This document shows, one piece after another, positions 36,314 to 44,948 of a stretch of DNA of 64,000 bases. The position numbers and the translations under genes are program-made. Where the stretch lies: positions 37,423 to 101,422 of the forward strand of contig NPFB01000177.1 in NCBI GenBank assembly GCA_014084085.1, in the 5' to 3' direction. Each line of letters begins with the position of its first letter. Position 1 is the first letter of the stretch. Under the pieces are notes generated by a model. It did not search any database, was not told the DNA's origin, and saw only the letters and a list, made by a program, of their open reading frames with translations. The DNA comes from Hondaea fermentalgiana (Eukaryota; Sar; Bigyra; Thraustochytrida; Thraustochytriidae).

Positions 36314-37426
36314 CTAGTTTGTAGAGAGCGTGGCCCCTGCCTCGCCCGTCTCCTTTGCCCGCTGCAGCAACTCGTGATACTGTGCGACTTCCACGCCCTC
36401 CCAGGAAGGCTGTGACAAGGTAGCAAAGACGCGCTCCCTCAATTCGGTCTGCACCTCTTGCTCGACCCCGGAAAGCTTGCCAGCCGAATACGCGGTTTCG
36501 AGATTAGCTTGCATGATCTCCTTTGTGGCGGCGCCAGAAAGCGTGCATGGCACTTGCGTATTTCTGAGTGCAAAGTCAATTGCGAGCTTGGGAAGCGACA
36601 CGCTCTTTTCGCGACAGATTTTGGCAGCAGTTTGGCACGCGGTCTTGACTTCTGCCGATGCCGGGTGCCACTTCGGTGGGTCTCCGCCGCTGAGCAAACC
36701 CATTGAAATGGGACTTGCATTGAGCCAACCAACGTCTTTGTCTCGCAAGAGCGTAAAGAGCTCCTGGTCGTCGAATAGCGATGTGTCGTTGAGAGAGTAA
36801 TGACAGTAAAAGAGGCAGGTGTCGATTTGTACGGTGCTGCGCTTGAGAAGCTCGCGATGCAGAGCAAGAGGATACCCAGTGATTCCAATTTTACGGATTT
36901 TCCCTGCGTCTTTGGCTTTTTGCAGGGCTGGCAAGGTTTCTTCAAGAATCACATCGAGTGAAGGCGCGTACTCGGGGTCGTGGATCTGCATGCAGTCGAG
37001 ATACTCGACGCCAAGACGACGAAGCGCCTCGTCCACGGCACGAAGCGTTCGCTCTGCTGAGAAGTCGAACATTTTCCGCACATCTTTCTCGTAACGCCCG
37101 CACTTGGAGTGCAGGTAGTACGCTTCGCGAGGAATCTTTTGCAGGGCCTTTCCGAGCCGACTTTCTGACGCGCCTTGGCCGTACCAGTAGGCCGTGTCAA
37201 TGACGTTGACGCCGCCTCGGATCGCGCACTCGACGACGGCGTCCACGCTCTCCTGCGGCACCTCGCCGTACACGTCGCCAAAGGGGCTCCCGCCGAGGCC
37301 CAGGGCCGAGATCCGAGGCTCTGTGGCCTCGCCCTCGCGCCAGGGCCGCAGTGCGCGGTACGGCATGCGCGCGCACGCGGCGGCCTCGTGGAAGCCCTCC
37401 ACGAAGGTCGAGACGCGCTGCGCCAT
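36314..37426 (-). CDS. Aldo/keto reductase, L-galactose dehydrogenase-like
   Basis: 370 residues, ATG at 37426. It has the TIM-barrel aldo/keto reductase signature LGLGGSPFGDVYGEV and the catalytic tetrad Asp77 and Tyr82 (VIDTAYWYGQG), Lys108 (LHSKCGRY) and His149 (DCMQIHDPEY). The sequence is closest to the L-galactose dehydrogenase branch, which oxidises L-galactose to L-galactono-1,4-lactone with NAD in the plant/algal ascorbate route. ITGYPL and the C-terminal SGAATKEIMQANLE fit that group. No other ascorbate gene is nearby, so the substrate is inferred only. Cytosolic; no targeting signal is seen. Confidence 0.85.
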   Translation of the reverse strand: MAQRVSTFVEGFHEAAACARMPYRALRPWREGEATEPRISALGLGGSPFGDVYGEVPQESVDAVVECAIRGGVNVIDTAYWYGQGASESRLGKALQKIPREAYYLHSKCGRYEKDVRKMFDFSAERTLRAVDEALRRLGVEYLDCMQIHDPEYAPSLDVILEETLPALQKAKDAGKIRKIGITGYPLALHRELLKRSTVQIDTCLFYCHYSLNDTSLFDDQELFTLLRDKDVGWLNASPISMGLLSGGDPPKWHPASAEVKTACQTAAKICREKSVSLPKLAIDFALRNTQVPCTLSGAATKEIMQANLETAYSAGKLSGVEQEVQTELRERVFATLSQPSWEGVEVAQYHELLQRAKETGEAGATLSTN

Positions 37427-38542
37427 CGTGGCCTCGGTCGGCCTCGGTCGGCCTTGCTTCAGGTCTGCGAGCGAGGCTGACGGTCAAAGAGCAACGTGCA
37501 TGAAGATGATCCATCCATTGGGTCATCGAAGACGACGGGTTCCAGGGCTTCGTCCCAGGCTTCATGATGAATGATTAAGAGAGGGGTCTCGACGGCGAAA
37601 GCGCGACGCGGGCACTTTGCATGCCGATGGTGCGTCCGCCGTGTCTTCGGACTTTTTACGATGTACACACGCGCGGCACGTCGGCTGGGCTTAGCTGGCT
37701 TGGGCTGGGGTGGGCTGGGCTAGGTTGAGCCCACGCGATCAGCTCGAGCCGAGAGCCGAGTCTTGCGTTATGAAGAAGTCCATCGCCGTTATTCCGCAAG
37801 CCTGCTTGCTCTGCTGCTCGCAACGGCGATTTTGGCCACCGGGGAGGTGAGGGCCGACCTCGTTGCTACTCTCTGTGCTCTTCCTGATCACTTTTCACTG
37901 CCAGCGTGGTCAGGTCGTTCTGATCACTGTCGTCGCCAGAGTCTTCTCCTTGTCCTCCGTCTCTCCGGTGTCGTCTTCGTGGCCTCGCCGTCGTTGCCGC
38001 CGTCGTTCTCACTCGTCATCGTTGCTTGCTGTTGCAGATCCTCACCCGGTGGCTGGTGCTCTTGCTTTTGCGGTCGCTGTCTCCAACCTTGCCAACGTTG
38101 CTCTTGCTCCAACTATAACATGTCGCTGCTCCAGCCCGTGCTGCTGCTGCTGCTGCTGATGATGATGATGACGATGATGCCCACGTTGCCAATGCTAATG
38201 CCCATGTTGCCAATGCTCCTGCCAATGCCAATGCCGCTGCCACCGCTGCTGTGTTTTCTTCGTGTCGCGGTTGTTGCGCGATGCTCTCCCCTCGGGGCCT
38301 CATAAGCAACGAGGAAGCAGAGCCAGCGGCGGCATCCGCTCCAGCCAATCCAGACACGCAACGAGGGCGAGCAGCAGCAGCCGCGCCGCGGAGCGGAGCA
38401 GGCCGGGCAGGCAGGCCGGGCAGCGCGGCGGCGACGGCGGCGGGCGCGCGGCGAGGCAGCGAGGAGGCGGGCCCGCGAGGAGGCGCGAGATCCAACGTCT
38501 CGCGCGAGCGAGCTTTTTTCTAGGGTTGATTAGATAGGCGCC
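37427..38542. promoter_or_regulatory. Bidirectional region, aldo-keto reductase / PAP2 protein
   Basis: 1116 nt between divergent starts. It is rich in short repeats: GGGCTGGGCT copies (37685-37722), CTG and ATG triplet runs (38143-38170), and CCAATGC(C/T) copies (38180-38240). A plus-strand frame (37763-38305) is open but low complexity, lacks a proper ATG at its start and is opposed by an equally open minus frame, so I do not call a gene. Confidence 0.45.
38141..38243. repeat. CTG/ATG triplet and CCAATGC repeats
   Basis: A CTG run, an ATG run and then repeated TGCCAATGC units. Simple and minisatellite-like repeats upstream of the PAP2 gene. Confidence 0.7.
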
Positions 38543-40165
38543 ATGGCCTCCGGGCTGGGCGCCAGCGAGGGCGGCGGCGCGGGAGACGGCGGCGCGCGGC
38601 GCGTACCCTCGCAGGAGAGCCTTGAGGAGGAGGAAGACTCCTTCCAGGTCCGGGACCTGCTCATCTGGAGCGCCGAAGACAGCCGCGCGAGGAAACCCGC
38701 GGAGCCAAGGGGCGAGGGCAGACTCGCGTACAAGGAGTTCTCGGTCGACGCCGTCGGGCTCTTTTACACCTTTTGCGTCTTCCTGCTGCTGGCCGTGGCA
38801 GAGCTCGTCATGAAACCGCACCTCGAAAAGGTAGGGAGTTCTTTCATAAAGCAGATGCAAGCCGGCGGGCACGGCGGCGAAAAGGGTGCTTATGTTGACT
38901 TTTTCGGCAGGATCATGAGCTTCCCCACGGATTTCTGGGGATTCATGCCCTCGATCGCCCTCGCTGGCTTCCCTGCTGGGCGGCCTTTGGCGGCGCGAAT
39001 GATCCTGCTCGTGGGAGTTGGTCTTGTTGTGCAGTGGACAATGAACGTTACCTTTCGCCAGGGCAGGCCTTTCTGGGTGGACAGAAAGCTTGAAATGTGG
39101 CACTGTCCCACCAACTATGGTTTCCCCTCGGGACATGCATTTATCCTCTTGCTCATCGTCGCGCCTCTCGTCGAGGAGCTCTGGGCCTGGCGCCGACGGA
39201 CGCGCCGAAGGATGCGTTCCAAGCCCGCCGCCTCTTCGTGCTTTTCGCTCCCGTGCGGCGGCGGCAAGGCCCTCTTGCCGCTGTTAGGGTCCAGTCTGCT
39301 TGTCGCGGCGTACACGACATGCCTGGTGGGCCGCATGTACCTTGGAACGCATTTTCTGCACAGCTTGCTCATGGGCACCGTCTGCGGTGCGCTCTTGCTG
39401 CAGATCCTGACCAAGCGGAACGTGGCGATTCTCATTGATCGCATCGCGCTCACGGTGGAGCTCGACGCCGCGACGTCGCTCTTGATGCGCGCTGCCGAGG
39501 TGCTGGCGCGCGCAGCAGGCGTTGCACTGGTCCTTCTCGGCGCCACCGAACTCTACCTTTTGCTTTGCGAGCATCTTGCCAGCCAGGATCCAGATCCACC
39601 CCGCTGGGCCGAGCGTGCTCTCAAAGAGTGCAGGGTCACACTGCACACCTTGCAAGGCTCCGAAGTGAAGGCTTTCAATGGAATCGCCATCATCGTTGGC
39701 TGGCTCATCGCCGTTGCTCTCGCGGCCATGCGCCCTGGCGGTGTCTCGTCGCTGATTGACGGTCGCCGCGGACCCGATGGTAACCGTCCGTACGCCTTGA
39801 GTCTTTCCAGGACAAGTCCCCGCCACAGTCGTCTGCGCAAGGACAGCCAAGGCGCGGACGTTTTGCCAGACGAGGAGAATCCTGGGACAGGCGCGGGGCC
39901 ATACGGGACCATGTCCTCGGGTCGCGTTTTGCGGTCGCCCTCGTCATCGTCGTCGGCACTCTCATTCGAGTCGGTCCCAGAGCTGGAGCTCTGCAACGTC
40001 GGGGCTCTGCTCGCCATTGCATCTTTTATCTCGAAAATGGCCATGGGTTACACCTTGGCATATCTTTTGCACATGCCGTCTCTTGGCCGGCTTCTCGCCG
40101 TGATTTGCGCGCTCTTTGTGTTTCCGCAGCTACTCTTCATCTCGCGTCCCAGCTGCTCTGACTAG
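38543..40165 (+). CDS. Glucose-6-phosphatase-like PAP2 membrane phosphatase
   Basis: 540 residues with about nine hydrophobic helices. The PAP2/vanadium-haloperoxidase phosphatase motifs are TFRQGRPFW (motif 1), FPSGHAF (motif 2, catalytic-acid His) and GRMYLGTHFLHS (motif 3, nucleophile His). Their spacing and wording resemble the glucose-6-phosphatase catalytic subunit (QRPYWW, PSGHA, SRIYLAAHFPHQ) more than lipid phosphatases. Two positions differ: the Lys of K-x6-RP is Asn, and the residue four after the nucleophile His is Ser. The cytosolic N-terminus is acidic/Gly-rich. A Ser-rich loop near 420-475 precedes the last two helices. Probably an ER phosphatase acting on a sugar phosphate or lipid phosphate. 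ATG context CGCCATGGC. Confidence 0.75.
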   Translation: MASGLGASEGGGAGDGGARRVPSQESLEEEEDSFQVRDLLIWSAEDSRARKPAEPRGEGRLAYKEFSVDAVGLFYTFCVFLLLAVAELVMKPHLEKVGSSFIKQMQAGGHGGEKGAYVDFFGRIMSFPTDFWGFMPSIALAGFPAGRPLAARMILLVGVGLVVQWTMNVTFRQGRPFWVDRKLEMWHCPTNYGFPSGHAFILLLIVAPLVEELWAWRRRTRRRMRSKPAASSCFSLPCGGGKALLPLLGSSLLVAAYTTCLVGRMYLGTHFLHSLLMGTVCGALLLQILTKRNVAILIDRIALTVELDAATSLLMRAAEVLARAAGVALVLLGATELYLLLCEHLASQDPDPPRWAERALKECRVTLHTLQGSEVKAFNGIAIIVGWLIAVALAAMRPGGVSSLIDGRRGPDGNRPYALSLSRTSPRHSRLRKDSQGADVLPDEENPGTGAGPYGTMSSGRVLRSPSSSSSALSFESVPELELCNVGALLAIASFISKMAMGYTLAYLLHMPSLGRLLAVICALFVFPQLLFISRPSCSD

Positions 40166-40527
40166 TTACCCCTTTCTATTTCGGGGGAAATGACAAGAAC
40201 GTAGTATGCAATGCAAGCAACTGTCAGCCAGGCAGAGAAATTGACGTTTTTCCTGTGTGGCTAAAACGCCCGCGACCGATCGCAGGTCCACATCAAAGGC
40301 GAGGAAGGAGGCCGTATTTCCACGGCGTACAAGGCTCGCCATCGAAACAAGTTCACTTTCTGTTTCATAATGAAAAGACAAAACTCAAACTTTCTATTTG
40401 CTACTAAAAGCTCATGCCGCGAAATCGACTCATGTGCGTGAACTTGACCATGCCTTGGCCAAAACGTATTAGAAACAAAATTGAAAAAAAGAAAAGAAAA
40501 AGGAGAAGAACATGATCTCGTCCAAGA

Positions 40528-40683
40528 TTACTTTGAGGCTCTCACCGGAATCCACGACACATTGGCCGGGCGCGTCTCGTGCAAGTAGCTCCAGTAGAAT
40601 ACGACAGATTGAGTATCAATGCCATGACCAATGAACGCTGGTACAACTAGCCCATCAAAAATTCGCGCCATAGTAAGGCCCAT
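40528..40683 (-). CDS. Possible small orphan ORF or gene remnant (51 aa)
   Basis: An ATG-initiated frame of 51 codons whose end, VFYWSYLHETRPANVSWIPV, uses codons like those of real genes here. It overlaps a duplicated ATGGCGCGAATTT sequence at its start, and an upstream frame on the same strand is shifted relative to it. It could be the terminal exon of an unrecognised gene, a decayed gene fragment or chance. No family is recognised. Confidence 0.25.
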   Translation of the reverse strand: MGLTMARIFDGLVVPAFIGHGIDTQSVVFYWSYLHETRPANVSWIPVRASK

Positions 40684-40705
40684 CTAAATTCGCGCCATAG
40701 TAAGC
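40659..40705. repeat. Short direct repeat (AATTCGCGCCATAGTAAG x2)
   Basis: Two near-exact 18-nt copies within 50 nt, separated by GCCCATCTA. It looks like a small tandem duplication. Confidence 0.85.
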
Positions 40706-40945
40706 CATGGGAGAAGGAAAAGGTGCAAGAAAAATGGTTTTGCAGTTGGTAGCGACTGCATGATTATACTGCTTCCTTTTCTTCACGGTATCCATTGCAA
40801 CCGAATCTCAGGATAACTACTTGCCAAGTTTTCGTTGGAGCCCACGAACGAGGCGATGCGCCGGGTGCACAAAACCTTCTTCTAATTTTCTGGTCAAAAT
40901 ATCCATGTCGTCAATACAGGTTAAAACAGTATCAATTCGATCTTA

Positions 40946-42186
40946 TCAGGTATCCTGTTGCTTGGTTGCCGCAGGTGCCGCTGCGATCTCTGAAGATGGA
41001 GGCGGCGTTGCAAGTCGTGGCGGCAATCGTGTAGCCGCAAGCTCGCATAGCGGGCGAGCGCCCTGGGGAAGCGCATTCGAGGTCGAAAACGCGGGACCCG
41101 GAACAAGAGCAACACGAGCGCTTTGGTACAGAGACACGGTGGCAAAAAAACCTATTTTGTCCGGTAACATGCCACGGAACGCCACGCCTTGATCCTCACC
41201 ATTTCTATAAAAGCGAATAAAGGATGCCGAGGTGTCTTCGACGTCCACATTGATTTCCAAACCGATCACATCGCCCTCGACAAAGCCGGCGTCCCCATAG
41301 GGTTCACGCAGCGCATCGTTCACCTTGGAGCCATCCACGTCCCGATACCCGAATCCGGACTTGTGGAAACCCACAGGCGCCTCAATAGGCGAAGAGTATT
41401 GGCTCCATCCGAGGCGCACGTGGCCGGCAACTTTGACGTCAGCGGATGCCTTCATTTCCTCGATGCGCATCTCGCAGAACCAATGACCCGAGAGCACGCC
41501 AAAATTGACTCGACAGGAGCGGAAACCTTTGTAGCCGCTCACGGAAAGTCCGTCTGCGGACCTCTTGAGGCGGTGCGCGCAGTCGGACCGCGAGAACTCG
41601 ATGTGGTCCGCGACAACTTGACGCAGGTCACCCCCAAAGACCAGCTTTGTGAAATTGTCGTCGCCTTGTTTGTCCTTTCTCCTTTTTCTCTTGCGCGTCG
41701 ATGCGTCCTCACCGTCTTCCTCCTCCTCCTCCTCCTCGTCGTCTTCGTCCTCGTCGTCTTCGTCCTCGTCCTCGTCCTCGTCGTCCTCGTCCACGTTGGC
41801 TTCCTCTTCCTCGTCCTCCTCGTCCTCCTCGTCCTCGTCGTCGTCATCGTGCCGGCTGGCGCCAAGGTCGTCCTCAGCTTTGACATCGTCATCCCCGGCA
41901 TGCCCGTCGCCGCGGCGTCGTCTCGCACTGCCGCCGCCGGCGAGGTGGTCGTCCTCCACGACGGGGTCCGCCATCTCAACGTCGTCTTCATCCGCGGTGG
42001 CCATCCGCGGGGGCCGGCCGCGCTTGCGCGGCGCAGCGCCCGCGGCGCCCGCGGGGGCCGCAGGCGCGGCNNNNNNNNNNNNNNNNNNNNNNNNNNNNNN
42101 NNNNNNNNNNNNNNNNNNNNNNNNNNNNNNNNNNNNNNNNNNNNNNNNNNNNNNNNNNNNNNNNNNNNNNGGGACCTGCCGCTCAT
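40946..42186 (-). CDS. ASH2L-like SPRY protein with AT-hook (interrupted by gap)
   Basis: The last 374 residues are continuous (40946-42070). After a basic PRKRGRPPR AT-hook comes a long Asp/Glu tract and a basic KRKRRK stretch. Next is a SPRY domain of the ASH2L type (RLGWSQYSSPIEAPVGFHKSGF, FVEGDVIGLEIN, FIRFYRNGEDQGVAF, GFFATVSLYQSARV). ASH2L is a core subunit of COMPASS/MLL histone H3K4 methyltransferases, and its SPRY domain binds RBBP5. The PHD/winged-helix part of animal ASH2L is not seen, so it may lie in the gap or be absent. The 100-N gap (42071-42170) interrupts the N-terminus. ATG 42186 (MSGRS) is the likely start, but its frame does not match across 100 N, so the true gap size differs. 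Divergent from the TPR gene. Confidence 0.75.
41700..41850 (-). repeat. GAC/GAG repeats coding an acidic tract
   Basis: Triplet-rich sequence coding about 45 Asp/Glu residues in the SPRY protein. It might be a nuclear acidic region, but repeat expansion explains it as well. Confidence 0.8.
42071..42170. other. Assembly gap (100 N) inside the SPRY gene
   Basis: Exactly 100 N between GGCGC-rich flanks, cutting the N-terminal coding region. Confidence 0.97.
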
Positions 42187-42657
42187 GGCGGGCGCGTAGC
42201 CGCGGCCGCTTCTGGTTTTGCTTTGCCTTGCTTGTTTTGCTTGCTTTGCTCTGCTCTGCTCTGCTCTTTGCTTTGCTCTGCTTTGCTTCGCTAGAGCTAA
42301 GAGGAGACGAGCCGAGCCGAGACAGCGCAGACCCCGATCGCAGAGCGCCAGCGCCGGTCCGCGACGCCTCCCGAGCGGAGCGTAGCGTCGGCGAGAGCGG
42401 CGGGCGCGGCAGCGCCCTCCGAGGCCGGTCGCGGCGAGAAACCTGGCGCAGGAGCAGCAGCAGGAGCAGCGGCGGCGGCGGCTGCAAGGGTCGGTCAGGA
42501 CGACCTTTTGGGCCCTGCTTATCTTTGCTAGAACCAGCGAGGAGAGAACTCTGTCCGGCTGCCGAGGAGGAGACGAGAAGCGCGCGACAGAGGTGTTGAG
42601 CGAGAGCAGAACTGGATCGCGAGGAGAGGGCTCGAGGCTTGTGGAGTGGTCCTGGAA
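42187..42657. promoter_or_regulatory. Bidirectional promoter region, SPRY / TPR protein
   Basis: 471 nt between divergent starts. Next to the SPRY ATG is a run of TGCTTTGC and TGCTCTGC units (42216-42290). The rest is GC-rich with GGAGCAGC copies. No gene. Confidence 0.5.
42216..42290. repeat. TGCTTTGC/TGCTCTGC tandem repeat
   Basis: Degenerate CTTTG/CTCTG pentanucleotide units in the 5' leader of the SPRY gene. Confidence 0.75.
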
Positions 42658-44632
42658 ATGGGAAATACCACGACCTCAGGCAAAGCCCCGCCGGAGCCGG
42701 AAGGACCCGCATGGGTCTTTGACACGCTCACGGAGGATGACGTCCAGAAAGAGGCACACGGCTCCGGCGACGCGTCGCGCGGCGTGGTGTCGCAGGATGT
42801 TGCAGCGATTTCAGATGCTTACCCCTTTGACGTGGGCAGCTACCGGAGGGACGACATTATCACGCGCAGGCCCGAGACGGCAGAGTGGTTCCACCGCGGC
42901 ATGAATTGGATGTTTGGCTTTCATCACGAGCATGCCATCGCGTGCTTTCGCAAAAGTCTGCAGCTGGAACCAGACTTTTGCATGGCGTGGTGGGCCATCG
43001 CACTGTGTCACGGGCCCAACTATAACGTGCATCAGAACAATGGCTACTTTACGCTGAGCAAGCAGAAAGATGGATTTCCTTCACAGAAGCGAGCATTCGA
43101 GGCGATCACCAAGGCTGTCGAATATCAGCGCAATGCAAATCCTGTGGGTCGCGCGCTCATCTCCGCGTTGCGCCTTCGATGCACCTGGCCAGCGACTGAC
43201 TTTGCGCGGCTCCTTCTCGAACCATATGCGCAAGCCATGCGACTCGTGTTTCATGACTACCGCGATGATGCCGACGTGGCTTGCGTATTCGCAGACTCGC
43301 TCATGCAGCTTTCGCCGTGGCAGCTCTATGATCGCCGTGAGGGCACGGAGGCACCGCAAACCGCAGAGATTAACGAAACGCTGCTCGTCTCTCTCGAACG
43401 GTTCCCGCAACACCCAGGCTTGCTACACTTGTTTCTGCACCTCAAAGAGATGAGTCCAGAGCCGGGTGACGCGCTGCCAATGGCTCGCTTTTTCCGCGAT
43501 CCAGACCAAGTCCGTGACCTGGGTCACCTCAAGCATATGCCCTCACACATCGACATGTTGGTTGGTCAGTATGCCGATGCCGTGCAAGCGAGCGCACAAG
43601 CCTTGCAAGCCAACATGAAGTACATTGAGTACGCGCACAGGGTTGGTGAAGAGTTTTCCTTGTATATTGGCTACATTGCCCACGATTTCCACATGTACGT
43701 TTATGCGGCCATGATGGCGGGTATGGAAGAGGCAGCACGAGGCCAGGGCATGGCGCTTATGCGCTTTATTGAAGATTCGGTCGCTGTTCACCGAACGAGG
43801 GCGGTGGACCTCGATCTCTATCACGCCGTAATTTACCATGTCCTTATTCGCTTTGGATGCTGGGATGAGATTCTGGCGCAGCATTTTCATACAGACGTCG
43901 AGGCTTATTGCGCTACGAACGCGACGCTGCGCTACGCTCGCGGCCTTGCGTTCGCGGCCAAGGGGCAGATTGCACAAGCACGCAAGGAGCAGGACATTTT
44001 TGAAAAGCTTCGTGCTGTCGAGTCTGTTCGCGTTCGCATCATGCACAACAATAAGTGCGAGCATCTCTTTGCGGTGAGCTCGGCCATGCTGGACGGCGAG
44101 ATCTTGTATCGCGAAAGCAAATTTGAGGCTGCCTTTGAACGCCTTCGACTCGCGGTGGAACTAGAAGAAAATCTGGCATATGACGAGCCCTGGGGCCAGA
44201 TGCAGCCAATCCGCGTAAGTTTATCCTCTTGTTTGTTCGTATCGCTCAACCTTGTTTCTCACTCTCTTTTTTTCGCTCTCTGTCACCAAAAATCAAATTG
44301 ATTGCACATAGCATGCACTCGGGGCGCTCCTTCTCGAGCAAGGTCATGTGTCCGAGGCCGAAGCAGTCTTTCGTGCCGACCTCAAGCGCTACCCCGCCAA
44401 TCCATGGTCACTCACCGGTCTGCACGACTGTCTCTCTCGCAAGGACCCAGTCCCGGCCGATGAACTCCGCGCGGTCGCCGATGAACTGAGTCACGCACTC
44501 GTTGATGCAGATGTGGACATTTCCTCGAGCTGTGCATGCGCGGGTCTTCCCTGCTGCAAGAATTCAAGCGACGCTGACGAAGAATCGGGACCGGTTCCAC
44601 CAAAGTCTGGGACACCAACATCATCTATCTAA
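42658..44632 (+). CDS. TPR-repeat protein with bacterial-type sequence
   Basis: Two exons, 42658-44214 and 44312-44632, joined in phase 0 (IR|HALGALLLEQG) over a 97-nt GT-AG intron; 625 residues. The TPR-like helical pairs include HHEHAIACFRKSLQLEPDF, HLKHMPSHIDMLVGQYADAV and SEAEAVFRADLKRYPANPW, the last with the NPWSLTGLHDCL ending. The HMPSHI...G.YADAV and AHDFHMYVYAAMMAGM blocks match a TPR family I know mainly from proteobacteria and other bacteria, not typical eukaryotic TPR proteins. The N-terminus MGNTTTSG fits an N-myristoylation site (Gly2, Thr6), so membrane attachment is likely. The C-terminus ends in a Cys-rich CACAGLPCC segment. Function unknown. The ATG at 42658 is chosen; the frame runs four codons further up to a GTG. 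Confidence 0.78.
44215..44311 (+). other. TPR gene intron
   Basis: 97 nt, 5' site GTAAGT and 3' site CACATAG, T-rich. Reading through meets a stop, and splicing restores a complete final TPR-like repeat. Confidence 0.88.
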
Positions 44633-44948
44633 GCAAATGCCACATCTTCTGTCTGTTGTATACCACGTGATTTCATCGGATGAAGGTAAACTTGTATTCG
44701 GTCGACTGCACATGCTAGACCTTGGCCCAGGTCCTATGTGTTGATCGCGGCGAGGCTTGTTCACACATTTTTTCCCACTTTTTTAGATGCCTACGAGTCA
44801 AGTTGGTCCGCTCTTATTTTCATTTTGATTCGCCGCCTCCCCTATTCGAGCTCTTTACCCCGCTTTTCTCAGCGACAGGCGAGTTAAACGTTTCGGCTCG
44901 TGCAAGCGAGCGGGCGAGTGCGCCAGCAAACCCCGAGCACGCAGAAAG
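44633..44948. other. Intergenic region, TPR / Sec7-PH
   Basis: 316 nt, T-rich in the middle (44760-44830). Likely the TPR 3' UTR and the Sec7-PH promoter. Nothing else is seen. Confidence 0.45.

Larger units (their letters stand above)
40166..40945. other. Convergent 3' region, PAP2 / SPRY protein
   Basis: 780 AT-rich nt between tail-to-tail stops. It contains a 51-codon minus-strand frame with protein-like composition (40528-40683) overlapping a short direct repeat (40659-40705). Otherwise only A-rich and T-rich tracts. Confidence 0.45.

Noticed and set aside
37763..38305. 180-codon plus-strand frame with an apparent signal peptide
   Set aside because: There is no ATG at its beginning, the second half is Leu/Met/Pro repeats from CTG/ATG microsatellites, and an antisense frame is equally open.
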